The translations under genes and the position numbers were made by a program. The notes below the pieces were generated by a model. The model was not told the DNA's origin. It did not search any database and saw only the letters and a list, made by a program, of their open reading frames with translations. This document shows, in pieces, positions 48,875-56,883 of a DNA stretch of 64,000 nt (positions are counted from its first letter, which is position 1; every line of letters begins with the position of its first letter). The stretch comes from Bradyrhizobium diazoefficiens (lineage in GTDB: Bacteria; Pseudomonadota; Alphaproteobacteria; Rhizobiales; Xanthobacteraceae): contig NZ_CP067101.1 of NCBI RefSeq assembly GCF_016616425.1, forward strand, positions 1,798,001-1,862,000, in the 5' to 3' direction.

Positions 48875-50063
48875 TCTCGGATTCCAGGGTGCCGCCGGCG
48901 AAGTTGCGGTAGAGGAAGCGGTTGGTCTCGCCCTCGGCCTCGCGCTCGGCCTGCTTGAAGATGGTCTCGTGCAGCGGCGACAGCGCGCAGGCGGGATCGG
49001 TATTGGCGGCATCGCCCGTCAGCGCGAAGGCCTGGCAGCGGCAGCCGCCGAAATCGATCTCGCGGAATTCGCAACTCTTGCACGGCTCCTTCATCCAGCC
49101 GGTGCCGCGATAGCGGTTGAAGGCTTCCGAGTTCTGCCAGATCCAGGCGATCGAATGGTTGGAGCGCACGGATTCGAACTCGAGCCCGGTGATGCTTTCG
49201 GCGGCATGGCACGGCAGCACCTTGCCGGCGGGCGAGATATTGAAGAACTGCCGGCCCCAGCCGCCCATGCACTTCTTCGGCCGCAACGCGTAATAGTCGG
49301 GCACGACGTAGTCGATCGCAAGCGTGCCCTTGAGCCGCTCGCGCGCCTCCTCGACGAGGCGGGTGCATTCCTCCAGCTGCGCCACCGTCGGCATCAAGGC
49401 GGCGCGGTTCTTCAGCGCCCAGCCGTAATACTGGACATTGGCAACCTCGAGCCGATCGGCGTCGAGATCGACCGCCATCTGGATGATCTCGGGGAGCTGA
49501 TGCAGGTTCTGCCGGTGCATCACGGCGTTGACGGTGAGCGGCAAATCGAGCTCGCGCGTCCATTTCGCGACTTCGAGCTTCTTGCGGTGCCCGCCTCTGT
49601 AGCCGGCAACGCGATCGGCGAGGCCCTCTTCGATGCCCTGGAAACTGATCTGCACATGGCAGAGCCCGGCATCCGCGAGTTCGCTCAGCCGTTCGCGCGT
49701 CAGCAGCACGGCCGAGGTGATGAGGTTGGTGTAGAGGCCGACATCGCCGGCATGCTTGACCAGCTCGACGAGGTCCTTGCGCGCCGTCGGCTCGCCGCCG
49801 GAGAAATGCACTTGGAGCACGCCGATCTCGGCGAGCTCGCTCAGCACCTTCTTCCATTCCTCGGTGGTCAGCTCCTTGCCCGAGCGGTCGAGCTCGACGG
49901 GATTGGAGCAATAGGGACATTGCAGCGGGCAGCGATGGGTGATCTCGAGCAGCACCGCGAGCGGAATGCCGAACGTCTCCGCCGTCGAGCGCTGCTTCTC
50001 CAGCACCGCGAGACTGTCGCTCGTCTCGGGCGGGATCATGGGATTGCCGAGCACGTCGGTCAT
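48864..50063 (-). CDS. pqqE: PqqA peptide cyclase, radical SAM enzyme PqqE
   Basis: 399 residues. It forms the Glu-Tyr carbon-carbon bond in PqqA, with PqqD as peptide chaperone. The radical SAM motif CxxxCxxC is 'THRCPLQCPYCSNP' near residue 45, followed by 'VHFSGGEPTARKDLVELV'. The C-terminal SPASM domain has 'KKCMGGWGRQFFNISPAGKVLPCHAAESI' and 'CKSCEFREIDFGGCRCQAFALTGDA', the auxiliary cluster ligands. The start overlaps the pqqD stop (ATGA). Pip overlaps its 3' end. Confidence 0.98.
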   Translation of the reverse strand: MTDVLGNPMIPPETSDSLAVLEKQRSTAETFGIPLAVLLEITHRCPLQCPYCSNPVELDRSGKELTTEEWKKVLSELAEIGVLQVHFSGGEPTARKDLVELVKHAGDVGLYTNLITSAVLLTRERLSELADAGLCHVQISFQGIEEGLADRVAGYRGGHRKKLEVAKWTRELDLPLTVNAVMHRQNLHQLPEIIQMAVDLDADRLEVANVQYYGWALKNRAALMPTVAQLEECTRLVEEARERLKGTLAIDYVVPDYYALRPKKCMGGWGRQFFNISPAGKVLPCHAAESITGLEFESVRSNHSIAWIWQNSEAFNRYRGTGWMKEPCKSCEFREIDFGGCRCQAFALTGDAANTDPACALSPLHETIFKQAEREAEGETNRFLYRNFAGGTLESENGT

Positions 50064-50371
50064 GACGTCTTCTCCCGGGCCTCGGTGAGAAACCCCTTGT
50101 CGGCGAGATCCTGCAGCATGACGATGACGTCGGCGAGGATCGCCTCGCGCGGCGCGGCGTATTTCGCCGCCAGCTGATCGGACACGTCGCCGACATTGCG
50201 CTTGCCGTCGCAGAGCTGCAAGACCTCGACTGCGATCTCGTCCGGGGCCAGCACGCGTTCCGGGGCCAGGATCACCCAGACTTGTCGCGTCTCGTCGTAT
50301 TTCAGCTTGGCATGCCGCGGCAGCACGGGACGGCTCGCCTCGCTGACGCTGATGTTCCGCGGCCCGGCCAT
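50060..50371 (-). CDS. pqqD: PQQ biosynthesis peptide chaperone PqqD
   Basis: 103 residues, a RiPP recognition element that binds PqqA and presents it to PqqE. Family stretches are 'RPVLPRHAKLKYDETRQVWVILAPERVLAPDEIAVEVLQLCDG', 'VGDVSDQLAAKY' and 'VIVMLQDLADKGFL'. The ATG at 50371 has GAGGAAC upstream; a GTG three bases earlier is possible. It lies 12 bp after pqqC. Confidence 0.97.
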   Translation of the reverse strand: MAGPRNISVSEASRPVLPRHAKLKYDETRQVWVILAPERVLAPDEIAVEVLQLCDGKRNVGDVSDQLAAKYAAPREAILADVIVMLQDLADKGFLTEAREKTS

Positions 50372-50383
50372 CACTGTTCCTCT

Positions 50384-51163
50384 TCAGCTCGCTTTGGGCA
50401 CGAACGCGCCCGGCGGAATGTGGCCCTCGACATAGGCGTGCTGGAGCGCGTCCAGCTGAACCCACAATACGTTGGTCTTGAAGATCAGCGCGTTGCAGAC
50501 GGAGGCGCGCTGCTCCGGCGTCGTGGCATGCGCCTTGACGTAGTCGAGCGCAAAACCGGCATCGCGCGGCGCCTGCGCCAGGCGCCGCTTGAAATAGCTC
50601 ATGATGTCGGGATTGACGAAGTCGTAATGCTCCAGCATGCCAGCGATGCGCTCTTCATGCAGGTTCGGCGCGAACAATTCGGTGAGCGAAGAGGCGATCG
50701 CCTCCAGCGGGCTTTTTTCGCGACAATAGTGGACGTAAGCCTCCACCGCGAAGCGCGTCGCCGGCAAAATGCCTTCGGTCGATTCCACGTAAGCCGTGTC
50801 GAGCCCGAGGCCTTCGGTCAGCTTCAGCCAGCGCTCGATGCCGCCTTCGGAGCCGGCATCGCCGTCATGGTCCTCGATGCGATGACGCCATTCCAGGCGC
50901 GTGGCGCGGTCGCGGAAGCGCGAGATCACCACCGCGTCCTTAATCGGAATCGTGCTCTGGTAATAGTAGCGGTTCAGCGCCCAGGCCTGCACCTGGCCCT
51001 TGTTCAACTTGCCGCCGTGCAACAGCTTATGGAACGGATGCAGGCTGTGATAGCGCGTCGCGCCGATATGGCGCAGCGTCACCTCCAGCTCCTCGGCCGA
51101 GTTGAGCTTGATGTCCTTGCCGATCGAGAGCGCAGTCATTCCAGTCAGTGATGCCGCAGTCAC
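50384..51163 (-). CDS. pqqC: Pyrroloquinoline-quinone synthase PqqC
   Basis: 259 residues. The cofactorless oxidase carries out the last ring closure and oxidation steps to PQQ. Motifs: 'RYHSLHPFHKLLHGGKLNKGQVQAWALNRYYYQSTIPIKDA', 'HRIEDHDG', 'GILPATRFAVEAYVHYC' and 'SSLTELFAPNLHEERI'. The GTG start at 51163 overlaps the pqqB stop (GTGA) with GGAG eight bases before; an ATG at 51139 would drop eight residues. The normal length of 250-260 supports either. Confidence 0.97.
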   Translation of the reverse strand: MTAASLTGMTALSIGKDIKLNSAEELEVTLRHIGATRYHSLHPFHKLLHGGKLNKGQVQAWALNRYYYQSTIPIKDAVVISRFRDRATRLEWRHRIEDHDGDAGSEGGIERWLKLTEGLGLDTAYVESTEGILPATRFAVEAYVHYCREKSPLEAIASSLTELFAPNLHEERIAGMLEHYDFVNPDIMSYFKRRLAQAPRDAGFALDYVKAHATTPEQRASVCNALIFKTNVLWVQLDALQHAYVEGHIPPGAFVPKAS

Positions 51164-52089
51164 AGCACGATCTCCATTCCATCCGCTGGTATCTGCCAGC
51201 CTGCCTCTTCTGCGGCCTTGCGCTCGGGGGAAGCGGGCAGCAGCGCCGGATTCGAGTTGTTGATATGCAGAAATATCTTCCTGTCGATATTGAGGTCGGC
51301 AAGCCGCGCGATGGCGCCATCCTCGCCGGACATGGCGACATGTCCCATGCTCTTGCCGGTCTTGTGGCCGAGCCCGCACCTGATCATCTCGTCGTCGCGC
51401 CACACCGTGCCATCGAAGAACACCAGCGCCGCGCCGTCGATCTCCGCCTTGAGCGCATCCGTCACCTCGGCGCAGGCGGCGATGAAATAGAAGCACTTGC
51501 CGGTCGACTTGTCGGTGACCTTCAAGCCCAGCGTATCGCCGTCGCCGGTCTCGCCGCCCGGATGCGCTTTGCCTTCGAGATACCAGGCGGACTTCCCCGG
51601 CACCGCGAAAGGCAGCACCTCCAGTCCGGAGCGCCCACCATCCGGTAGTCGCGGCTCGAATAGCTCCTGGATAGCGATCGGCTGGCGCCGCACGTGCTTC
51701 TCGTTCAGCACGTTGAAGATGCTGTTGCTGCGCAGGATCGCCAGCACCTTGTCATGCGCATGGATCGTGAACGGCGAGCTCTCGCGCATCGACAGCAGGC
51801 CTGCGACCGCGTCGACTTCGCTGTTGGTCAGGATCACACCCGCAATCGGCGTATGGCGCAGCGCTCCGGCCTTGGGGTGCAGTTGCGGCGTGGCATTCAA
51901 TTGCTGGCGCAGGTCGGGGGAGGCATTGATCAGGAACCAATGCTCGCCGTCGCCGCTGAAGGCGATCGAGGCCTGCGTTCTCAAAAGCTCATGGCCGTTC
52001 TTCCGGGCCGCCCGGCAGCCCTCGCAGCCGCAATTCCATTGCGGCACCCCGCCGCCGGCTGCGGCGCCCAGGACGACGACGCGAAGCAT
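51160..52089 (-). CDS. pqqB: PQQ biosynthesis protein PqqB (metallo-beta-lactamase fold)
   Basis: 309 residues. It opens 'LRVVVLGAAAGGGVPQWNC', followed by the CxC...C zinc site 'NCGCEGCRAAR'. The modified active-site strand reads 'VILTNSEVDAVAGLLSMRES', and 'FFDGTVWRDDEMI' and 'GHVAMSGEDGAI' follow. PqqB is reported to hydroxylate the diglutamate-tyrosine intermediate. It lies 134 bp after pqqA across a large inverted repeat, in contrast to the overlaps in the rest of the operon, which suggests separate control of pqqA and pqqB levels. Confidence 0.97.
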   Translation of the reverse strand: MLRVVVLGAAAGGGVPQWNCGCEGCRAARKNGHELLRTQASIAFSGDGEHWFLINASPDLRQQLNATPQLHPKAGALRHTPIAGVILTNSEVDAVAGLLSMRESSPFTIHAHDKVLAILRSNSIFNVLNEKHVRRQPIAIQELFEPRLPDGGRSGLEVLPFAVPGKSAWYLEGKAHPGGETGDGDTLGLKVTDKSTGKCFYFIAACAEVTDALKAEIDGAALVFFDGTVWRDDEMIRCGLGHKTGKSMGHVAMSGEDGAIARLADLNIDRKIFLHINNSNPALLPASPERKAAEEAGWQIPADGMEIVL

Positions 52090-52116
52090 GATCCGTCTCC
52101 TGGAGGTAAACGTCGC

Positions 52117-52198
52117 CAGGTGGATCTCAGGCCGACACAGTTCGTATCTTCCGGAAACCTATCGTGACCGAAAGAACGAGGGCCGAAAGATCCACCTG
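52117..52198 (-). promoter_or_regulatory. Large stem-loop between pqqA and pqqB
   Basis: Perfect 10-bp arms CAGGTGGATC (52117-52126) and GATCCACCTG (52189-52198) enclose a second inner pair, GGCC (52130-52133) with GGCC (52181-52184), and a possible third GAAC/GTTC pair. In the pqq transcript it begins 25 nt after the pqqA stop. No U-run follows it, so it looks more like a partial terminator, RNA-stabilising or processing structure than a full terminator. Confidence 0.6.
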
Positions 52199-52223
52199 CG
52201 CAGAACGCAAACTCGCCAATCGC

Positions 52224-52304
52224 TTACTTGCGGGTGGCGCTCACATACATGTTGATCTCCATGCCGCAGGGCACTTCGACGATCTTCGGGGCTTTCCATG
52301 CCAT
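52224..52304 (-). CDS. pqqA: PQQ precursor peptide PqqA
   Basis: 26 residues, MAWKAPKIVEVPCGMEINMY and then VSATRK. Glu16 and Tyr20 are the conserved E-x3-Y pair that PqqE crosslinks and that becomes the PQQ skeleton. GGAG lies nine bases before the ATG. It is the first gene of the minus-strand pqqABCDE-pip set. A longer frame upstream has no similarity. The high demand for substrate peptide usually requires more PqqA than enzymes, which fits the hairpin downstream. Confidence 0.97.
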   Translation of the reverse strand: MAWKAPKIVEVPCGMEINMYVSATRK

Positions 52305-52423
52305 TTCGGCTCTCCATTTTTGCGAATTCGGACGTATCCGCCCGCCCGCTAAGTTAATGCGGTCCGAGAAGTTCGCTAGTGAAATTTTCCCGCACAAAGG
52401 TAGTAGGCCTGCAGAATTGGTGC

Positions 52424-52447
52424 ACTGCAAATAAAGCGTATTGCAGT
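52424..52447. promoter_or_regulatory. Inverted repeat upstream of pqqA, possible operator
   Basis: ACTGCAA (52424-52430) and TTGCAGT (52441-52447) with a 10-bp spacer, 120 bp before the pqqA start and 117 bp before the divergent DUF6894 gene. The 260-bp gap holds nothing else that I can support. Confidence 0.3.
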
Positions 52448-52564
52448 CGTAAAGATGAGCGAATGACATCAAACCGCCGATAGGTCGTGATCACTGTCGG
52501 GATAAACCAGTTGTGAGTATGGAACGGCTTCCAATCGGCTACAGGCGACTCCATTGGATCAGGC

Positions 52565-52822
52565 ATGCCCAGATATTTCTTCAACACCCGTATCGGCGAC
52601 GAATTGATCGTGGATCCTGACGGCGAGGATCTGCGCAACCCCGATCGCGCCTGGAAGGTCGCCCGCCAGATGATCCTGGAGGTCCTCAAATCGGAAGGAA
52701 CCCAACCGGCGCTACTGGAGGCGGTCATCGAGGTTACCGACGCCGACGGCGAGATCGTGCTGGAGTTTCCCTTCACCGAGGCCCTGCTGGATATGCCGGA
52801 CCAGTCCGCGACGAGGCATTAG
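52565..52822 (+). CDS. DUF6894 family protein
   Basis: 85 residues. The beginning 'MPRYFFNTRIGDELIVDPDGEDLRNPDRAWKVARQMILEVL' is the standard DUF6894 pattern, with 'IEVTDADGEIVLEFPFTEAL' after it. These are small, abundant proteins of rhizobia with no known function, often present in many copies per genome. It is divergent from pqqA and 119 bp ahead of the amidase, probably an independent gene. Confidence 0.85.
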   Translation: MPRYFFNTRIGDELIVDPDGEDLRNPDRAWKVARQMILEVLKSEGTQPALLEAVIEVTDADGEIVLEFPFTEALLDMPDQSATRH

Positions 52823-52941
52823 CCTGTGGCCAACCCCACGGTCCCTCTCCCCGAGAGGTGAACGGCCCTTCGCCCCTGCGAAATCCGCATGGCTTTGCCG
52901 CGTTCCCGGCGTTAAAAGACGCCGGTCATACGGAGCAAGCC

Positions 52942-54342
52942 ATGCAAGATCTCTGGCGCCTGTCGGCTGCCGACCTCGCCACCCTCGTCAAATCCAAGAA
53001 AGTGTCCGCCAGGGAGGCGGCCAAGGCCGGGCTCGCCCGGCTCGACGCGGTCAATCCCCAACTCAATGCGGTGATCGACCACCGGCCGGACGACGTGCTC
53101 AAGCAGGCCGACGCCGTCGATGCCGCCATCGCGCGAGGGGAGGACCCAGGCGTCTTGGCGGGCGTGCCCGTCACCATCAAGGCCAATGTCGACCAGGAGG
53201 GGTTTGCCACCACCAACGGCCTGAAACTCCAGCGCGACCTGATTGCGCGCGAGGACAATCCGGTGGTCGCCAATTTCCGCAAGGCCGGCGCCGTCCTGCT
53301 CGGCCGCACCAATTGCCCGGCCTTCTCCTACCGCTGGTTCACCACCAACCTCATTCACGGCGACACCAAGAACCCGCGGGATGCCGCGCTGACGCCGGGT
53401 GGCTCATCCGGCGGCGCCGGCTCGGCGGTCGCGGCCGGCATCGGCCATATCGCCCACGGCACCGACATCGCCGGCTCGATCCGCTATCCCGCCTACGCCT
53501 GCGGCGTGCACGGCCTGCGCCCCACCCTCGGCCGTATCCCCGCCTTCAACCCGGCGCTGCCGGAGCGCCCGATCGGACCGCAGATCATGGCGGTCTCGGG
53601 CCCGCTGGCGCGCACCGTCAACGATTTGCGCATTTCGCTCGCCGCCATGTCGGCGCGCGACATCCGCGACCCCTGGTTCGTGCCGGTGCCGCTGGAAGGG
53701 CCTGCGCGGGACAAGCGCGCTGCGCTCTGCCTCAATCCGGGCGGGCTTGCCACCGCGCCGGAGGTGAAGGCGGCGGTGAGCGATGCCGGCAAGCGGCTGG
53801 AGCGCGCAGGCTGGACCGTCGACGTCATTGAAGACACGCCGCCGATGCGTGAAGCGGTCGAGTGGCAAATAAAGCTCTGGCTCGGCGACGGCTATGAGGC
53901 GCAGCTCGAGATGGCCGAGCGCGAGGGCGATCCCGGCGCACTGGCGTGCCTGCGCGGCAACCGCGACAGGGTCACGCCGATGGACCAGGCCAATTACGCC
54001 AAGGCGCTGACCCGGAGAGCCACGCTGACGCGCGAATGGATGCTGTTCTTCGAAAAATATGCGGTGCTGCTGACGCCGGTCTCCGGCGAGCTGCCGTTCC
54101 CGGATCATCTCGACCGCAAGGACGACGAATCCTTCAAGCGGGTCTGGGAGGCGCAGCTGCCGCAGATTGCGATTCCCTTCATGGGATTGCCGGGTCTCGT
54201 GGTCTCCACCGGTCTCGTCGGCAAGGCGCCCGTCGGCGTGCACATCGTGTCCGGCCGGTATCGCGAAGATCTTTGCCTGCTCGCAGGCGAGGCGATCGAG
54301 GCGGGCGGCGTGCCGCCGTCGCCGATCGATCCCGTGGTCTAG
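52942..54342 (+). CDS. Amidase (amidase-signature family)
   Basis: 466 residues. It hydrolyses a carboxamide through the Ser-cisSer-Lys triad: Lys in 'GVPVTIKANVDQEG', the Gly/Ser-rich 'LTPGGSSGGAGSAVAAGIG' with cis-Ser, and the nucleophile Ser in 'GTDIAGSIRYPAYACG'. The substrate is not visible from sequence; annotated relatives include indoleacetamide hydrolases and general amidases. The start ATG (MQDLWRLSAADLATLV) fits family N-termini, and the upstream open frame is ignored. The glutathione peroxidase gene starts two bases after its stop. Confidence 0.93.
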   Translation: MQDLWRLSAADLATLVKSKKVSAREAAKAGLARLDAVNPQLNAVIDHRPDDVLKQADAVDAAIARGEDPGVLAGVPVTIKANVDQEGFATTNGLKLQRDLIAREDNPVVANFRKAGAVLLGRTNCPAFSYRWFTTNLIHGDTKNPRDAALTPGGSSGGAGSAVAAGIGHIAHGTDIAGSIRYPAYACGVHGLRPTLGRIPAFNPALPERPIGPQIMAVSGPLARTVNDLRISLAAMSARDIRDPWFVPVPLEGPARDKRAALCLNPGGLATAPEVKAAVSDAGKRLERAGWTVDVIEDTPPMREAVEWQIKLWLGDGYEAQLEMAEREGDPGALACLRGNRDRVTPMDQANYAKALTRRATLTREWMLFFEKYAVLLTPVSGELPFPDHLDRKDDESFKRVWEAQLPQIAIPFMGLPGLVVSTGLVGKAPVGVHIVSGRYREDLCLLAGEAIEAGGVPPSPIDPVV

Positions 54343-54344
54343 CG

Positions 54345-54821
54345 ATGACCGCCATCTACGACTTCAAGGCCAACTCGCTTGCCGGCGAGGAGGTGCCGAT
54401 GAAACGTTTCGAAGGGCAGGTGCTGCTGATCGTCAACACCGCGAGCAAATGCGGCTTCACGCCGCAATATCGCGGCCTGGAGGATCTCCATCGCGATCTG
54501 TCTCCGCGCGGCTTCTCCGTGCTCGGCTTTCCCTGCAACCAGTTCGGCGCGCAGGAGCCGGGGCAGGCGAGCGAGATCCAGGCGTTCTGCTCGACCAATT
54601 ACGACGTCACCTTTCCCCTGTTCGAGAAGATCGACGTCAACGGCGCAAATGCGCATCCTCTGTATGAGTACCTGAAGCGCCAGCAATCGGGCCTGCTGGG
54701 CGCCTCCATCAAATGGAATTTCACCAAATTCCTGGTGGACCGTGCCGGCAAGGTGGTCGCGCGCTACGCACCGACCGCACGGCCCGAAGGATTGCGGACT
54801 CAAATCGAAACACTGTTGTGA
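54345..54821 (+). CDS. Glutathione/thioredoxin peroxidase (Cys-type GPx)
   Basis: 158 residues, the usual bacterial GPx length. It reduces hydroperoxides with thiols. Peroxidatic Cys36 lies in 'VNTASKCGFTPQYRGLE'; 'VLGFPCNQFGAQEPG' holds the second Cys and Gln; 'IKWNFTKFLVD' holds the Trp/Asn of the catalytic tetrad. Cys, not selenocysteine, is used, so thioredoxin is a likely electron donor. It is tightly linked to the amidase (2-bp gap) and followed 11 bp later by DUF3297, so the three form an operon. Confidence 0.94.
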   Translation: MTAIYDFKANSLAGEEVPMKRFEGQVLLIVNTASKCGFTPQYRGLEDLHRDLSPRGFSVLGFPCNQFGAQEPGQASEIQAFCSTNYDVTFPLFEKIDVNGANAHPLYEYLKRQQSGLLGASIKWNFTKFLVDRAGKVVARYAPTARPEGLRTQIETLL

Positions 54822-54832
54822 GCGAGACAATC

Positions 54833-55075
54833 ATGAGCGACGAATTTCCGGACCGCCTGTCGGTCGATCCGAATAGTCCCTACTACAACGCCGACATCCT
54901 GTCGCGCGATGTCGGCATCCGCTTCAAGGGCGTCGAGAAGACCAATGTCGAGGAATACTGCATCAGCGAAGGCTGGGTCCGCGTCGCCGCCGGCAACGCC
55001 AAGGACCGCTACGGCAACCCGCTGACCATCAAGGTGCATGGTCCGGTCGAGCCGTATTTCAGGGATAAGAAATAA
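54833..55075 (+). CDS. DUF3297 family protein
   Basis: 80 residues. The DUF3297 pattern runs from 'DRLSVDPNSPYYNADIL' through 'VGIRFKGVEKTNVEEYCISEGWVRVAAG' to 'DRYGNPLTIKVHGPVEPYF'. It is a small, conserved, uncharacterised cytosolic protein of proteobacteria (sometimes labelled glutathione peroxidase-linked because of gene neighbourhood). It is downstream of the peroxidase and ahead of the first CGTCATTGCGAG palindrome. Confidence 0.9.
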   Translation: MSDEFPDRLSVDPNSPYYNADILSRDVGIRFKGVEKTNVEEYCISEGWVRVAAGNAKDRYGNPLTIKVHGPVEPYFRDKK

Positions 55076-55094
55076 GCGCGCCGCGCTCTCTCCT

Positions 55095-55179
55095 CGTCAT
55101 TGCGAGGAGCCCTTGCGACGAAGATCCAGAGTCTTTCCGCAGTCACAGTCTGGATTGCTTCGCTTCGCTCGCAATGACG
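55095..55179. repeat. CGTCATTGCGAG palindrome, copy A
   Basis: An 85-bp imperfect palindrome with ends CGTCATTGCGAG and CTCGCAATGACG. Its asymmetric arms are inverted relative to copies B and C: its left arm (GGAGCCCTTGCGACGAAG) is the reverse complement of their right arm. It ends 21 bp before the tarD ATG. Confidence 0.85.
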
Positions 55180-55200
55180 AAAGTGAAAGGCCAAAATCCC

Positions 55201-56370
55201 ATGTCCGTCCGCATCGTCGACGTCCGCGAAATCACAAGACCGATCTCCTCGCCGATCCGCAACGCCTATATCGACTTCACCAAGATGACGACGAGCCTCG
55301 TTGCGGTTGTCACCGACGTCATGCGCGACGGCAGGCGCGTCGTCGGCTACGGCTTCAATTCCAACGGCCGCTACGGGCAGGGTGGCCTGATCCGCGAGCG
55401 CTTTGCCTCGCGCATCCTCGAAGCCGATCCGAAGTCGCTGCTCGATGAAGCCGGCAACAATCTCGACCCCGACAAGGTCTGGGCCGCGATGATGACCAAC
55501 GAGAAGCCCGGCGGCCATGGCGAGCGTTCGGTCGCGGTCGGCACCATCGACATGGCGGTGTGGGATGCGGTGGCGAAGATCGCCGGCAAGCCGCTGTTCC
55601 GCCTGCTTGCCGAGCGGCACGGCGTGATCGCCAATCCGCGCGTCTTCGTCTACGCCGCCGGCGGCTATTACTATCCGGGGAAAGGCTTATCGATGCTGCG
55701 TGGCGAGATGCGCGGCTATCTCGATCGCGGCTACAATGTCGTGAAGATGAAGATCGGCGGCGCGCCGATCGAGGAAGACCGCAAGCGTATCGAGGCCGTG
55801 CTGGACGAGATCGGCAAGGACGCGCAGCTCGCCGTCGACGCCAATGGCCGCTTCAACCTGGAAACCGGCATCGCCTACGCCAAGATGCTGCGCGATTATC
55901 CCTTGTTCTGGTACGAGGAGGTCGGCGATCCCCTGGACTACGCGCTGCAGGCCGCGCTCGCCGAGTTCTATCCCGGCCCGATGGCCACCGGCGAAAACCT
56001 GTTCAGCCACCAGGACGCCCGCAACCTGATCCGCTACGGCGGCATGCGCCCCGACCGCGACTGGCTGCAATTCGACTGCGCGCTGTCCTATGGCCTGTGC
56101 GAATACCAGCGCACGCTGGAGGTGCTGAAGACCCACGGCTGGTCGCCGAGCCGCTGCATCCCGCATGGCGGCCACCAGATGTCCCTCAACATCGCCGCCG
56201 GCCTCGGCCTCGGCGGCAACGAAAGCTACCCCGACCTGTTTCAACCCTATGGCGGCTTCCCCGACGGCGTCCGCGTCGAGAACGGCCACATCGCAATGCC
56301 CGATCTCCCCGGCATCGGCTTCGAAGGCAAGTCGGATCTCTACAAGGAAATGAAGGCGCTGGCGGAGTAG
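55201..56370 (+). CDS. tarD: D(-)-tartrate dehydratase (enolase superfamily)
   Basis: 389 residues. It dehydrates D-tartrate to oxaloacetate with Mg2+. The sequence matches, as far as I recall it, the structurally characterised TarD of Bradyrhizobium japonicum almost residue for residue. The catalytic set falls at the same numbers: Lys184 in 'VVKMKIGG', metal ligands Asp213 ('AVDANGRF'), Glu239 ('WYEEVGDP') and Glu265 ('ATGENLF'), and His322 ('IPHGGHQM'). The start MSVRIVDVREITRPISSPIRN agrees with that protein. It is flanked by palindrome copies A and B; the preceding GAAAGG is a weak ribosome-binding site. Confidence 0.96.
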   Translation: MSVRIVDVREITRPISSPIRNAYIDFTKMTTSLVAVVTDVMRDGRRVVGYGFNSNGRYGQGGLIRERFASRILEADPKSLLDEAGNNLDPDKVWAAMMTNEKPGGHGERSVAVGTIDMAVWDAVAKIAGKPLFRLLAERHGVIANPRVFVYAAGGYYYPGKGLSMLRGEMRGYLDRGYNVVKMKIGGAPIEEDRKRIEAVLDEIGKDAQLAVDANGRFNLETGIAYAKMLRDYPLFWYEEVGDPLDYALQAALAEFYPGPMATGENLFSHQDARNLIRYGGMRPDRDWLQFDCALSYGLCEYQRTLEVLKTHGWSPSRCIPHGGHQMSLNIAAGLGLGGNESYPDLFQPYGGFPDGVRVENGHIAMPDLPGIGFEGKSDLYKEMKALAE

Positions 56371-56400
56371 GGCGCCTGGCGCGATAGCCGCTCCACATTC

Positions 56401-56488
56401 CGTCATTGCGAGCGCAGCGAAGCAATCCAGAATCTTTCCGCAGGCGTCAGTCTGGGTTGCTTCGTCGCAAGAGCTCCTCGCAATGACA
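56401..56488. repeat. CGTCATTGCGAG palindrome, copy B
   Basis: An 88-bp palindrome, CGTCATTGCGAGCGCAGCG...GAGCTCCTCGCAATGACA, 30 bp after the tarD stop and 70 bp before the GIY-YIG gene. It is in the same orientation as copy C and nearly identical to it over both arms. Confidence 0.85.
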
Positions 56489-56558
56489 GTGGAAAGAGCC
56501 TCGAAATCATCTCCTTGGTTGTGATACCTTTGAACGCTCTAATCGATCGAGCGTGATC

Positions 56559-56846
56559 ATGAAACAGCCCTGCGTGTACATGTTCGCCAATCGCCGCAAC
56601 GGGACGATCTACACGGGCGTCACGTCCAATCCACCACGCCGCGCTTTCGAACATCGCGAAGGACTGGTGAAGGGTTTCTCGTCGAAGTACGGCTGCAAGC
56701 TCCTCGTCTGGTACGAACTGCACGCGACGATGACCGACGCGATAGCGCGCGAGAAGCAGATCAAGGGTGGCAGCCGGGCGAAGAAGCTCGCGCTGATCGA
56801 GAGCGTCAATCCGAACTGGACTGATTTGTACGAGACGCTGATCTGA
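56559..56846 (+). CDS. Single-domain GIY-YIG nuclease
   Basis: 95 residues, only the nuclease module. The GIY strand is 'CVYMFANRRNGTIYTGVT' (VYM...YTG in place of GIY...YIG), followed by the conserved Arg in 'NPPRRAFEH'. 'GLVKGFSSKYGCKLLVWYEL' and the Glu-bearing 'AIAREKQIKGGSRAKKLALI' follow, with 'NPNWTDLYETL' at the end. It is the UPF0213/UvrC-N-like type, with no DNA-binding domain. It lies between palindrome copies B (70 bp before) and C (37 bp after). Relatives are widespread and of unproven function; a role in moving or cutting the flanking repeats is a hypothesis. Confidence 0.9.
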   Translation: MKQPCVYMFANRRNGTIYTGVTSNPPRRAFEHREGLVKGFSSKYGCKLLVWYELHATMTDAIAREKQIKGGSRAKKLALIESVNPNWTDLYETLI

Positions 56847-56883
56847 CCGGCGGCAGTAAGTCGTGAGGCGCCGCCTCATCCTC

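Noticed and set aside
52354..52776. Minus-strand frame of 140 residues opposite the DUF6894 gene
   Set aside because: It crosses the pqqA upstream region and lies antisense to a recognisable DUF6894 protein.
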